A stretch of DNA of 64,000 bases from Selaginella moellendorffii (taxonomy: Eukaryota > Streptophyta > Lycopodiopsida > Selaginellales > Selaginellaceae). The stretch's first letter is position 1. Each line of letters opens with the position of its first letter. The stretch covers positions 306,658 to 370,657 of the forward strand of contig NW_003314395.1 in assembly GCF_000143415.4 (NCBI RefSeq). The letters run 5' to 3'. A program made the position numbers and the translations under genes. The notes under the pieces were generated by a model. The model searched no databases. It was not told the origin of the DNA and was given only the letters and a program-made list of their open reading frames with translations. Shown in pieces: positions 9,701-19,450 of this stretch.

Positions 9701-11247
9701 AAGTCCTCGTATGTCACAATATGGCCGGGAGTCATTTTGGTCTTGTTGAAGACTACCTCACCACGTAGAAGAGCATTAGCCACTGTCAGAAGGTCGTCGT
9801 CGTCTAGAGACCGCGAGAAACGCAAGGCGTTGAACTTCAAATCATTGGGCTTCCGGTCGTCCTCCACACCCATTGAGTTTAGCAACTCCCCGTCATGGTA
9901 CCTCCTCAGCACATCTACCCATTTGTCAAAAACAACTTTTGTCGCGAGTAGAATGTTATGGATGCTGAGTGTGTCATTGACCCCCAGTGTTTTCGAGAGA
10001 AGACTCAAAAATTCCTGCAATGGAAATGGTGTGAAGCCACATGCTATGCCACATGCAACGAAGCTTACCTGCCAGGCGCTAGTTGCTAGTGCACGTCCTT
10101 GTCCTGGTTTTTGTGGCTTCTTCAGTTGAACCCAGAGCTTCCGTGTTTGTGCCAATGTCTCGTGCAGACCTGATTTGTAGCACATTTCTTGCTTGACATT
10201 CTGCGCGTGGGAGATGGATATGATAGATCAGAGGGGCGAGTTGCCTTTTATCAGGCGGACAACTCTTGTCTTGAAGACTTTCTTCACCTCCTCGCCCACC
10301 ATAATATCCACAACTATCTCTTGCATCGCCAAGCTAGAATGCTGCCCGGAGACGGCATAGAACTGGATGTTCTGATCGTCCAACACCTTCCTATTGATCA
10401 AGTCTGGAAACCTCGTCTCACCCTTCATTGTTCGGTAGTAGGGGATCACGTCTGCGATGTCGGGTGTTACTGGACTTGCCAGCATCTTCTGCTTCAGTTT
10501 CTCTACCCACTCATCAGATACTAGCCTGTGGTTGTATTTGCTTTGGATGTCGATACGGCTCACGTCGATTGTATATACTTTGTTGGAATAGTAACAAGTA
10601 CTATTATCTACGACGATTTTTGCTGCCTCTTCTTGCTCTTTCTGCTCTTTGCGGCTCTTCTTTTTGGTGGGTGTAGTGTTCGAACCCGAGGCAATGGCAT
10701 CACCGAGTAGCTTCTTTTTTGGAGCAAGAGAGTCGGACGTTGGCTTGAGCTTGACCACCCTTTTCTGCTTCGGGGTAGTTTCCAGATCGACCCCCTTCCC
10801 CTTCGCTTCGCGAACTGGAGGCACTCTCAACGGCTCAATGTTGGAATATAGTTTTTGAACATCGCCGTAGGTGAGGTCCGTGGATTCCATGTGATCTTCA
10901 TAGACCTGCAGCGTCTTTGAAATTGTGGGCCTCCTGGACAACCTCTCCCTAGCTCCCTCTAGGAATTCCTCATAGCCGCTGCCCCCCTCTAGGAAGCCGC
11001 TAGGATGTGCAAGGTGGATTTTGAAGGCGGACGCTGTCTCTACCACAAGTGCCAGTCCATATTCTTGCATGGAACTGCATGGAGTGTCTGTCACTTGGAT
11101 GAGGATCCCCATGCATTCTTTTCTCCCACCATCTGTGTTGTACAGCCTCAGATCCTCGCCTTCCATCCCGAAAGTCCAACTGGTGAGCTCCTCCCCCTTC
11201 TCTGCATCCACATTGACAGTGGCTGGAAGAAGAATGCAATTCCTCGC
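5929..11247 (-). CDS. ParB-like / methyltransferase-like / FCP1-like multi-exon gene
   Basis: Exons (minus strand) that I could join with GT-AG and kept frame: 11,247-10,261; 10,200-10,069; 10,014-8,700; 8,649-8,563; 8,524-8,435; 8,385-8,141. A second chain is 8,085-7,702; 7,644-7,630; 7,580-7,473; 7,425-about 6,950. FCP1-like exons are 6,790-6,511 and 6,473-5,929. The first long exon has a ParB/Srx-like pattern: YTIDVSRI....RLVSDEWVEKLKQKM and later YAVSGQHSSLAMQEI. The 8,700-10,014 exon ends in KGKCVVEYNYGRLFF..ALLKG, which resembles the last strand and glycine-loop region of DNA methyltransferases (weak). A Glu/Asp-rich stretch follows. The chains do not join cleanly at 8,085/8,141, and a TAG falls at 6,528-6,530, so this may be a decayed gene or two genes. 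The start codon is unresolved: the exon ending at 11,487 has no in-frame ATG. The intron before the first long exon would be 11,248-11,486. Confidence 0.5.
6949..7045. repeat. Two palindrome copies within a coding-like exon
   Basis: Copies lie at 6,949-6,970 and 7,024-7,045. On the minus strand both are read in the same frame as EMAC..TPS, inside a Pro/Ala/Thr-rich reading frame (7,425 to about 6,923). Either the palindrome has been tolerated as protein sequence, or the GTG within it is used as a splice donor (phase 1, which fits the next exon at 6,790). Confidence 0.6.
7630..7644 (-). other. 15-nt microexon
   Basis: A 15-nt exon lies between a 57-nt intron (7,645-7,701) and a 49-nt intron (7,581-7,629). 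Including it keeps frame from the acidic exon into the following Ser/Pro-rich exons: SS, then CKAN, then VSRKDSAKQG. Leaving it out also keeps frame (15 is divisible by three), so only cDNA would settle its use. Confidence 0.5.
7702..8085 (-). CDS. Acidic low-complexity exon
   Basis: The minus-strand frame begins TMLRQSGEDTVLGHALKQ and turns into a long Glu/Asp tract, ending in GQPEVAKEQRRKVIQDKP before a GTAAAT donor at 7,701. Such tracts are common in nuclear chromatin or RNA-handling proteins. The reverse frames are also open because of codon periodicity and should be ignored. The junction to the exon at 8,141 does not keep frame with the acceptor I can see at 8,086. Confidence 0.5.
8395..8416. 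repeat. Palindrome in a 49-nt intron
   Basis: This imperfect copy lies inside intron 8,386-8,434 (GTACAA...TTGCAG, minus strand). Splicing keeps phase 1 on both sides (NRKKG, then GDTSSKAK). Confidence 0.65.
8536..8557. repeat. Palindrome filling a 38-nt intron
   Basis: The minus-strand intron 8,525-8,562 is only 38 nt (GTAAGG...TTATAG) and more than half of it is the palindrome, with a perfect CGTGAGGCCTCACG core. Frame is kept on both sides (AQ, then DRCEYSD). Confidence 0.7.
8700..10014 (-). CDS. Large central exon, methyltransferase-like C-terminus
   Basis: This 1.3-kb exon is open throughout on the minus strand and encodes a soluble, charged protein. Notable parts are an all-helical first half, then FCVMDFTNEEITHADEV, YMIYDSESYHKFW and VYIFTLALVIG, which look like alternating strands and helices. 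Near the end comes VVEYNYGRLFFRAALLKG followed by VPCVAVTNSIEEV. Known ParB-methyltransferase proteins have a D.F.G.G...A...G......E pattern there. The catalytic DPPY-type motif is not visible, so activity is doubtful. It is bounded by an intron 10,015-10,068 that carries a palindrome and an intron 8,650-8,699. Confidence 0.55.
10026..10047. repeat. Palindrome in a 54-nt intron
   Basis: This degenerate copy is inside intron 10,015-10,068 (GTAAGC...TTGCAG, minus strand). The intron happens to have no in-frame stop, so an unspliced reading would insert residues such as ACGIACGFTPF. Confidence 0.65.
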
Positions 11248-11302
11248 CTGTTCAGAAATGCACAACAATTAGAGCTGACAGATGAAAAGCTAGTAGCTGG
11301 AA

Positions 11303-11461
11303 ATAACGTGAGGCCACACGCCATTCACCACTGCATCAGATGTCTTGAGGCTGCATCCTAAGATGGCGTGAGGCTACACGCCATCTGTAACCGGACTGCA
11401 CTCGAGAGCCCAATCGGTGCATGCCAATGTTGCTACTGAATGGCATGTGGCCTCATGCCAT
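11303..11461. repeat. Three palindrome copies in the 5'-most intron
   Basis: Copies lie at 11,303-11,324, 11,363-11,384 and 11,440-11,461. All fall in the proposed 239-nt intron 11,248-11,486 of the minus-strand gene. Spacing is about 60 and 77 bp. This intron is much longer than the others of the gene, consistent with growth by insertion. Confidence 0.7.
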
Positions 11462-11694
11462 TTTCTACTTGGCCTAAAAGACTTACCATTTGAAGCCGAA
11501 TGGAGGCGTGACAATCGAGGCCGGACTCGCTGGCGAATGTGCACTGTGTGTGCAGCGGATCGTAGCAGCAAGGCTACTCTGCCACTTAACAGTTGGAGAG
11601 TGGCGCTAAAATCTCCCGGGACGCCAAGTGGGCTGCGTGTGGGTGGCGGAGTGGGCGGCGGAGTTGGCAGCGAAGTTACAAACTAGGTGTGTCT

Positions 11695-11935
11695 TGAAGT
11701 GGACGCCAATGCACACGAGCGTGATGCGAGCGCGAGTGTGATGCAAGCGCGAGTGGACGCCGATGCACACGAGAAACCTGTAGAGAAGGTAGATGAGCGC
11801 GAATGTGAGCATGATTGCGAGTGGGAGCGTGATGCGAGCGCGAGTGTGATGTGAGCGCGAGTGTGATGCGAGCGCGAGCGCGAGTGTGATGCGAGCGCGA
11901 GCGCGAGTACGAAGCAAAATGCAAAACCTAACCTC
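11695..11935. repeat. GCGAGCGCGAGTGTGAT minisatellite
   Basis: Short imperfect units built from GTGATGCGAGCGCGA and close variants repeat through this stretch. Three reading frames on the minus strand stay open only because of the repeat (ALASHSRSHHTR-type translations). It lies just upstream of the ParB/FCP1-like gene. A related GC-rich tract is at 13,880-14,070. Confidence 0.7.
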
Positions 11936-12246
11936 ACACGCGCAAAATGTCACAACAGTTGGTAATCCCGCCACGTCATCATTCCTCGGACTTGGGCACC
12001 ACCATTAATTTCTGGATTGCCGCGCGCATGCAAGCACGCAAAATCCAAAAGAAATCCACAACGTCATCATTCTTCGGACTGCATGCACGCGAAATCCAAA
12101 AGAAAGATCATGATTGGGATATCATTTAATACCCTGGCTCTATTTATACCATGCATGATTGGATATTCCAAAGCATCTTGTATTTCCAAAAATGGCAGAT
12201 GTTCAGCTAAATAAAGAAATTCTATCTGTTTCTATTTTTCTCTCAA

Positions 12247-12656
12247 ATCAATATTATAGCGTGTGGGCTCATGCAATTTTGAACCAAAGAAACCCAAAAA
12301 ACGTTGGACCCAAAATATTTTGAAAAAACCCGAAAAACCCTAAACATTTTAAACCCAAAAATCCAGGCATCTTGTGGCGTTATTCCTTGAATGGCATGTG
12401 GGCGCATGCCATTTTCAGGGCCAAATGCTGAATGGAGAAAAATTCCCTTTCAGTGCAAATGCTGTAAGAGGCAGATGCCGAGCACAAAGGACTGTAACTA
12501 CCTCACATGACACAGATAAACTTTTCTTTATCTGGCAAAGATAAACTTTATAGCGTGTGGGCTCATGCAATTTTGAACCCAAAAAATGCACCAAAAAATT
12601 CTCGGCGTCATCTGGCATTATCTCTTGAATGGCGTGGGGCCGCATGCCATTTTCAG
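12247..12656. repeat. Two ~110-170-bp repeat units with palindrome
   Basis: Units at 12,247-12,419 and 12,545-12,656 begin TATAGCGTGTGGGCTCATGC, continue AATTTTGAACC and end in a palindrome copy (12,391-12,412 and 12,629-12,650) followed by TTTCAGGG. GCAGATGCCGAGCA after the first unit recurs near 13,208. No gene is seen here. Confidence 0.65.
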
Positions 12657-13123
12657 GGGCACATAGGAGTATATTCCTAGGATATTCTGACACGCGCGAG
12701 ATTGTTTTGAGTTTTCTGGAGATCCAACCGTTAGATCGCAACTAGATTTTACAGAATGGTATACAATGTCTTTCTTGATGACTCTGCAAAGAAGCATCTC
12801 GATCAGACACCACATGAGACCACACAAGCTTTACAATGTTTCAGGGGCATTTGCCATAGATCCGACCGTTATTTTGCTCCAAGATTTTACAGTTTGGTGT
12901 GCATTGACCTTTCCATCAACACTGCAAAGGGACATCACAATCAGATGCGGGATCACAAGAAACTAACTTCACTAACTCTGGTTTCACCAAGATCTACGTA
13001 AGGAGTTATGAAATGAAAGGACCCTCTCTATTGAAATATGTTTATGGTCTTAGGGGCATTGTGACATATCAAAGAATTTTACATCAAGTTCTGTATTTGC
13101 ATGTTTATCAAGCTACTGAATTG

Positions 13124-13150
13124 CTAAACCCTAAACCCTAAACCCTAAAC
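13124..13150. repeat. Interstitial telomere-type tract
   Basis: About three and a half CTAAACC units (TTTAGGG on the other strand), the plant telomere repeat. The tract is too short for a telomere and lies in repeat-rich intergenic DNA. Such tracts also occur in promoters as telo-boxes. Confidence 0.8.
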
Positions 13151-13482
13151 ATGTGGCAAATGCTGCGTGAAGAAAGATGCCCTTTCTGGGCAAATGCTGT
13201 AAGAGGCAGATGCCGAGCAGATGTATCTCAGGTTAGCGAAGGGGACAAACGAAAGCTAGCTATAAACATGACGGGATGCAAATAGATTACTAGGTTGGTC
13301 CTGCGAAAATCAAAAACCATAATTGAAAACATTGAAAATGCAAAAAGAAAGGTTTATAATATTTTTGAATTTTAAGCAACCAAAGGAATGTAAGTAGGGC
13401 ATGTGTTTGTAAGTTTAAAAATGCCTCAACCACTTAAATTCCCAAGTAAATAAAGTTGTTTCTATTTTTGGTACAGGTAAAC

Positions 13483-13590
13483 TTTATAGCGTGTGGGCTC
13501 ATGCAATTTTGAACCCAAAAATGCACCAAAAAATGCTCGACTAGCATTATTCTTTGAATGGCATGTGGCCTTATATTGCCATAAATGGAC
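13483..13590. repeat. Third copy of the palindrome-ended repeat
   Basis: It begins TATAGCGTGTGGGCTCATGC like the units at 12.3 and 12.6 kb and ends in a worn palindrome copy at 13,558-13,582. Confidence 0.6.
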
Positions 13591-13879
13591 GTACACACAC
13601 AGCATAATTATTCCTTTACACGGCGAATAATCTTGGCGCAGATCGCTGACATGGCATGGCAAAGTTCGAATCACTGACATGGCACAACTGGATCGAGGCA
13701 AGGACATGATGTGACAAAGTTCAACCTCCGACAGCAAAGTCTAGAAGCTACTCAGTTTGAAATTTGTCAGAGGAGTCATAAGATCTGGTTTGTCAGAGGA
13801 TTTGATGTGACGTTCAAGCGTGTGTTATTTTTGAATTCTCGAACTCATTCCTAGGTCTATCATTTTTGTGTGCCGTGTT

Positions 13880-14070
13880 CTTGGTTCCGCTGAGCGCAGT
13901 GAGCACTGCTTGTGTAAGCGGCGTTATGAGCTGTGGTTTATGCGTCTACGAGCGGTTGTGGCATTGCGAGCGCTATTGCGAGCGGCAGTTTATGCAAGTG
14001 GCAGTTTGTGCGAGCGGCGCTACGAGCAGTTGCGGTGTTGCGAGCGGCACTGTCTTTGGTGTGGCTACCG
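13880..14070. repeat. GCGAGCGGCAGTTTGTG minisatellite
   Basis: Imperfect tandem units related to GCGAGCGGCAGTTTATGC. All three forward frames stay open across the tract, which reflects the repeat rather than coding. Confidence 0.6.
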
Positions 14071-14142
14071 CTTCCTCTTGATATTCGGCACTTGTGCTTC
14101 CTAGTATGTTCACCATGGAATGGCATAGGACCACATTTAGAA

Positions 14143-14262
14143 ATGGCATGAGGCCACATGCCATCTTGGGCCCTTGTAATTTCATGGCTAGCGTATTCTC
14201 ATGTATGTTTTTACTTGCCTGCAGCTGTGTGTATATCAAGATGGCATGAGGCCTCATGCCAT
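14143..14262. repeat. Two well-preserved palindrome copies
   Basis: 14,143-14,164 has one central mismatch pair. 14,241-14,262 is a perfect 22-bp palindrome: ATGGCATGAGG followed by its exact reverse complement. A worn half copy is at 14,120-14,137. Both full copies are followed by CTT(T)GGCCC, so the repeated unit is slightly longer than the palindrome. Confidence 0.8.
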
Positions 14263-14266
14263 CTTT

Positions 14267-14406
14267 GGCCCCTGCTAGCCTATTGCCATATTCCTTTTGC
14301 CTTGCTGCAACTGTATATATTTTTGTATGGGTGACTAGTCACGCACACAAAAATATATACAGTTGCAGCAAGGCAAAAGGAATATAGCAACAGGCTAGCA
14401 GGGGCC
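14267..14406. repeat. Long inverted repeat (hairpin) with ~60-bp arms
   Basis: The left arm GGCCCCTGCTAGCC...TATATTTTTGT (14,267-14,326) is mirrored by ACAAAAATATATAC...GGCTAGCAGGGGCC (14,347-14,406), with a loop of about 20 nt centred on TGACTAGTCA. Arms match almost fully. It begins five bases after the perfect palindrome at 14,241. A MITE-like or foldback element is possible. Confidence 0.75.
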
Positions 14407-14654
14407 AAGAGGGTGAAGGGTGAGGACCAATGAGCCACAAAGTATTCAAGTGAGGCACCACTCCATATGAGCCAGAAGCACTACAGTCGGTTTCCCTTTC
14501 GGGAGTGGGAGCTACTCTTGAGCACTTCCTTGGGTGGCCCCTCCGACACCACCCAAGTTCATGCCCACTCCCACCCAAGGCCCTTCAGCCCCAGTCTCAA
14601 CCTCAAGTCAGTTTGGAAGCACCACTGGAAAGTTCTTTCAAGACTGATTCCTGG

Positions 14655-14735
14655 ACTTTACTATCCCCACTATACTTTTGGAACCCCCGGGAGATGCACA
14701 CTTTAGGCTTTCACCCTTTGACCTGTATTAGTACT
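14655..14735 (+). repeat. Fragment related to the LARD-family LTR
   Basis: CTATCCCCACTATACTTTT and GGAACCCCC, then CACTTTAGGCTTTCACCC, parallel 43,348-43,435 in the LTR of the intact element. The match is short. I see no LTR ends around it. From here to 15,098 I see no gene. Confidence 0.45.
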
Positions 14736-15099
14736 TGGATTTGATCTCGGACTCTATCTCGAACTTGGTCTTAGAGTCGGTCTTGGACTCAATCTCAGAC
14801 CCGGTCCCATTCGATGAACTCTTTGTCATTTTGGTCATTCTTTCGGGGAATTTTTAGCCTACGACACCTCAAAGAGTTGGTTCCTTAAAGCCGTATACTA
14901 ATATTAGCATAGTGGGATTTTGGTAGCTGTCAGATTGATTTCAATCCGGACCACTCACTTTTGTATATAAACTAAAGTTTTTGGGTTAATTGATATGCAC
15001 ATTCCCTTTCCATATTCTAAACACTCACAAAAGCAAATTAATTACACTTAATTAGAAAACTTTAAATAACTGCTTACACTATCAAGATTGAAAGAATAC

Positions 15100-15253
15100 T
15101 TATTACCATGAAGTTATGAAGTTGTTAATTTTTCTCTGTACAATAAACATCAAACTCATGAGTGTTACAAAGAGCCATCCTTATTACCATGAAGTCATTA
15201 ATTTTTCTCTGTACAATACACATCAAACTCGTGATTGTTACAAAGAGCCATCC
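15100..15253. repeat. Tandem duplication of ~75-80 bp
   Basis: Two near-identical units begin TTATTACCATGAAGT and end ACAAAGAGCCATCC. The first carries an extra TATGAAGT. They lie downstream of the coiled-coil gene, in its likely 3' UTR or flank. Confidence 0.8.
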
Positions 15254-15477
15254 CAAAATCACGCTTGCGGATCAGGAGAAACGAAAAATGAAGAAAAAAA
15301 AGAAACTAGAAATCCCTTTTGGTGTGGTGTCAGTGTTGGTCTGTTGTCTGTCGTGGATCAATCCTCCATGTTCCCCTGCAATATGGACAGCTCCCCTTCC
15401 TTCATAAGTATGCCCTCCTCCAGGAGATGAACTCTCCGCTTGAGCACTTCCACCTCGGCACTCATTCGCAGGGCCTC

Positions 15478-15653
15478 TCATCCCAGTTGCTCCGCCTCGC
15501 TTTTGATCGAGTTCCTCTCCTTTCTCGTTCTCACCAGCTCCTCCTTGACTTTGCTCCAGTCCTGGACCCGATCGTTCAGTCCGCGTTGGAGCCAAGTTAT
15601 CTTCTCTTCCTTCTCAGCAAACATCACCCAAGTTCTACCGTCAGAAAAGCAAA

Positions 15654-15711
<58 letters not shown>

Positions 15712-18700
15712 TACCTTGTGCTCGAGGCTAATCACTCGCTGGGCGGCCTCGTCCACGAGCCCTTGCAGCTTCACAGCGTCCTTCTTCAGCACGAAACGAT
15801 CCTCCACGGTCCTTTTCGTTTCAACGTCTTGGTGCTCGAGCTCCACTTCTCGCGTGCACAGCTTCTCCCTCAACAGCACGCAATGCATGTCTTGCACCTT
15901 GAGCTCCTCTTTCAGATCGTTAGCTTGCTCTTTCATCTGGACAAAGCACAATCACAGTTTGATTAGAACAAAGTAACCACGACAAAGCTTTTACCTGTTC
16001 CAGCTCGGTCTCGCTTTTCTGGCGAAGCTCCGATTCTTGTTTGAACCTCGTTTGAAGGTCCACAATCTCCTTCTCCTTTGCATTGTACAGCCTGAACAGC
16101 TCTTCATTTCTACCGGTCAGTCGTTGGATCCGTGTCTCGAGCGTCTTTCTGGCCTCGGACATGTTTTGCTCCAGCCCCTGAATCGTCACATCCTTTTTCC
16201 CGCACTCCGTACGCGCTGCAAAAAGCTCTGATTCACGCTCCAGCAACTTGTCTTTCATCAAATCCAGTCGCTCGCTCATTTGGTTGAGCTGCTCGGCAGA
16301 CACCTGCACATTGTCGGACTGATAAGGTAAGATGCCAAGAGCAAAAAAGATAAAGCGCTCTCACCTCTAAACACTTTTGAACGTCGCACTCCGTGTCTTC
16401 ATTCCCGTCCTCGCTTACCCTTTTCCTGAAGGCCGCCTGCTTGGCTACGATTCCCTGTAGGAGCCTGTTCGTCTTCACTACAGCTTGTAACCGTGTTTCT
16501 AGCCATTTGAAATCTTTGTCTTTATCCTGTAGCTGCAGCTTCCGCTTCGCGATCTCGTCCTGTAAGCTTTTGACCTCCTCGTCGACATTTTTCTTACGCG
16601 ATTCCATCTCGCGGATAGAGTCGGTCTTTGTCTTCTCCTCCCTCAATGCGGTGCTGAGCTTGATCGTGAGGATCGAGTTGTGTTCTTGCAGCTCATAAAT
16701 CTGTGTTTTCAGCCTGTCTACCTCCGAGTGATATTCAAAGCCAGGCTTTACAGTGCCGTTGCTGCCATCCCTCTCTTCGACCTTTGCTTTGTCCACAAGT
16801 TTCTTCAGCTCCCGCCTCAAGGCTGTTGCTTCGCGGTTTGAAGCATCCAATTCGCGACGTAGGCCCTGTTCTATTGTACTCAGTCTCACGAGCTCGTTTT
16901 GCAGCCTCACGACGGCTTTGTCTTTTTCCTGTGGCCTCGAATCTGTAACGTTATTGAGCCCATTGTAGAGACCTTGGATGCTTTTTTCGTGGTCTGTACA
17001 CAGCTGCTGTAGCCTGGCCACCAGACGACGTAGATCCGTATTCTCATCCTCCCTTTCTTGACAAGACTTTCTCAAGGACGCAAGTTCATCTTCTGTATGC
17101 ATGCTCTGCTTACGGGTGTTGACAGAGGATTCCCGTATCTCCAAAATAACTTTCTCTGCCTCGTCTAGCTTCTTCTTGTGTGTCGCAATCTGATCTTCAT
17201 ACTGCCTTATCTGTTCCCGCAGGCCTTTCTCCCTAGCAGCCATTGACGCTGTCTCCTTTTGCAAGCTTACATTATTCTCCGCAATGTCCCGGACTCTTCC
17301 CTTAAGCCTTGTCTCCTCCATCTGTGCCTTCTCCAGTCTCGCTATCCAATCGGCCTCCCTTCGCTGTAATTCCTCTTCCAATGAAGTCTGCTGGTCAGAT
17401 TTTTCTCTTTCCGAGGTAACCGCGGCTAACTCGAGTCTTCTCTTCATGAGTGCCAATCCATCCTTGATGGTTACTTGCTCAAGAAGACGTTGCTTGGCTT
17501 CTGAAGCAGCCTCCAGCGCCAGCCTGAGCTTTTGCTCCAGCAACTCCCGCGCCCTGCTCTGCACGTCGGGAGTTTCCTGGACGCCATCAAAATCCGAGTC
17601 GTCACTTAAGTAGGAATCTGCCAGCTCTGCTTTCACGGCCTGGACTTGCTTCTCCGCTTCACTTGCACGTTCTTGAGCTATGTAGTGCATGTTGTCAACT
17701 TGGTCCTCGTACTCCTTTAGTTTGTTATCTAAGTCCATTAGCTCACTGTCAGTTTTAAGGACCTCCCGCCTGCCTAGTGGAAACATTTCCCTGGATCTGG
17801 AGTTCCTGAAGCTGCCGTAGCTGAGGTATCGATTGTCGGAAAAATCCAGAACGATCTCGTTGGGATCAACCTCTGCTGCACTCGATTCATTGAGATAACT
17901 TTTGAGGGCGCGGGTGGAATTGGAATCCTTGTAAGGGCTGCTGTTAGTCACCCCACTGCTTCCTTCAGAAAAGCTAGCCGGCGCTCTCAAGTCCTTCTTC
18001 GAGCCACCGGTCCCCCGAATAGCCTTGGCCAGCTTCTCAGCGACAAGCCTGGCGCCTTTAGCCTTCCCAGGCGCCTTGTCATTGTCCCTACGAAACTTGT
18101 ATGGAACAATGGCTTCGTCATACTCGACGATTGCTCGCCTCTCCCCGAACGAATTCGAGCCCGAAGTAGCTACTGACAAATTCTCTGCCGAGTCTGTCCT
18201 GCCGTGACCTCGCGTTCTGCCAGGACTTAAGTGTGACACGAAGCTGGACAGCAGTGCAAACGGTCCCTCTGCGGAAGGATTTCCATCCTCAAACCTGTGC
18301 TGACTCGACTTTGCTTTGGAGTCTCCAGAAAATGGCATCCGCAGCCTGGGAGCGCTCTTAGTCCGTTTGGCATGCTGCCTTTCCTTACCAAGTCCAGGGG
18401 GCCTGAAAATTCAAGCGAACAGTTCAGAGAACACGAAGAAGAATTTTTCTGTAAACCAAAACAAAGAAACTCACGGTTGTAGTACTGTGTCCATGTTGGG
18501 CCTGTATCTTGACTCGGCTGTGCTCCTTGTTTCATCCGTCAAGGCACGCATCCTATGGGCCGACTGGAAGTAGGCCGTGGGAGAGCAAGCGCGCACGCTG
18601 AGAACTTGCTTCTCCTCGCAATCGTCCTCGCAATACGGGCCACTGCGAGAAGCCGGCGACGCCAGGTCCATCTCTATACTCCTTCCTGGATGCGCTAGCC

Positions 18701-19004
18701 TTCTCGCCGCTGCCAGAGCCGCCTTTTCCTCCTTACTTGGTGGAGTAGCGTCCCACATTTTCCCCTCTTTTGGGAGAGTGTGCTCCCTCCTGCTGACGGC
18801 CCTGGTTTCTTCCCCGCGAGGAGTCGTGCTGCGACCCCATTTGAAAGGAGATCTCGAGCGAGCTGGGGATTTCTGGCGAGCGGCGGGCGCTGTGACGCAT
18901 TCCTTGTCCTGCGTCAGGGTGCTTTGGCTGGAGACGTCCTTGAGAGGGGAGGGAGATTCGCCGGACGATGCCGGGGACAGGATGGAGGGAAAAATCCGCC
19001 TCAT
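15478..19004 (-). CDS. Plant coiled-coil protein (DUF7653-like)
   Basis: Exons on the minus strand: 5' UTR exon ending at 19,111; 19,041-18,475 (ATG at 19,004, MRRIFPSIL); 18,402-16,365; 16,318-15,995; 15,936-15,715; 15,612-15,478. Introns are 46-102 nt with GT-AG ends and phases that join (MDTVLQP, then PPGLGKERQ). The protein of about 1,080 residues has a basic, Ser/Pro-rich N-terminus (KSPARSRSPFKWGR) and then continuous coiled coil from about residue 400 to the end. It resembles large plant coiled-coil proteins annotated as DUF7653 or COP1-interactive-like. That name is from memory and moderate at best. The last intron has a (GA)n tract. Acceptor choice there is uncertain: the TAG at 15,635 would give an early stop, the GAG at 15,613 keeps frame. 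The stop TGA is followed by 39 more in-frame coiled-coil codons. Confidence 0.8.
15658..15706. repeat. (GA)n microsatellite in an intron
   Basis: An uninterrupted GA repeat of about 24 units lies inside the last intron of the coiled-coil gene. Read on the minus strand it gives a spurious Ser-Leu repeat frame. Confidence 0.95.
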
Positions 19005-19450
19005 CTCATCGACTTCCAGCACGGCAGCACCAGCATTGATCCTGTTTGGCCCAAAGGGAAAAATTTTCAAAGCTCTTGATCACTCCACATTGATGAGAAC
19101 TCTCGCTTACCTCGAAAAGGAGAGTCGAGTGATCCTGCGCCTTTCTCCAGTCAACCTCGCAGCCGGCGCTTTCGCAGCGCTCAATCACCGCCAGTGCCGT
19201 AATTGCTGAAGAGGACCGCCCGCTCCATTCGATTCCACTTCGTCCCCGCGGCACAGGACCGACGACGCTGCCGAAATTTCGATCCACAAGCGCGTCTTGC
19301 CCGCATCCAAGCGATATTTCGCTCGAAAGGCCTCGAGAATCGCCGAGAATCTCCGAGAAGCAGCAGCTTTCCCCCCGAGACTCCCAGGATCAATCAAAAG
19401 CGCTTGAAACAGCGGTCGCGCCTGGCGTCGCGGCACCTGGTGGAGTGAAG
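19005..19450 (-). promoter_or_regulatory. 5' UTR with intron and short uORF
   Basis: A GTAAGC donor at 19,110 and an AACAG acceptor at 19,042 define a 69-nt intron in the 5' leader. After splicing, an ATG about 10 codons upstream (near 19,036) opens a short frame ending in TGA that overlaps the main ATG at 19,004 (ATGAGATGAGG). Such an overlapping uORF would be expected to lower translation of the main frame. The transcription start was not located. Confidence 0.45.

Noticed and set aside
8683-11268. ParB-like region as bacterial contamination
   Set aside because: Short GT-AG introns interrupt the frame with matching phases, and plant repeats surround it.
11606-11974. Arg/Ser/His-rich ORFs on the minus strand
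   Set aside because: Translations of the GCGAGCGCGAGTGTGAT minisatellite in three frames; no sign of coding beyond the repeat.
5873-14262. Palindromes taken as a CRISPR array
   Set aside because: Spacing is irregular, unique spacers of constant length are absent and introns and plant-type genes surround them.
15478-15951. Ser-Leu-rich continuous frame through the GA repeat
   Set aside because: The frame runs through a GA microsatellite that lies between a GTACTC donor and an acceptor, so it is intron read-through.
16393-17613. Several forward-strand ORFs opposite the coiled-coil gene
   Set aside because: They are Ser/Cys-rich antisense shadows of a strongly biased coiled-coil coding frame, with no starts or homology.
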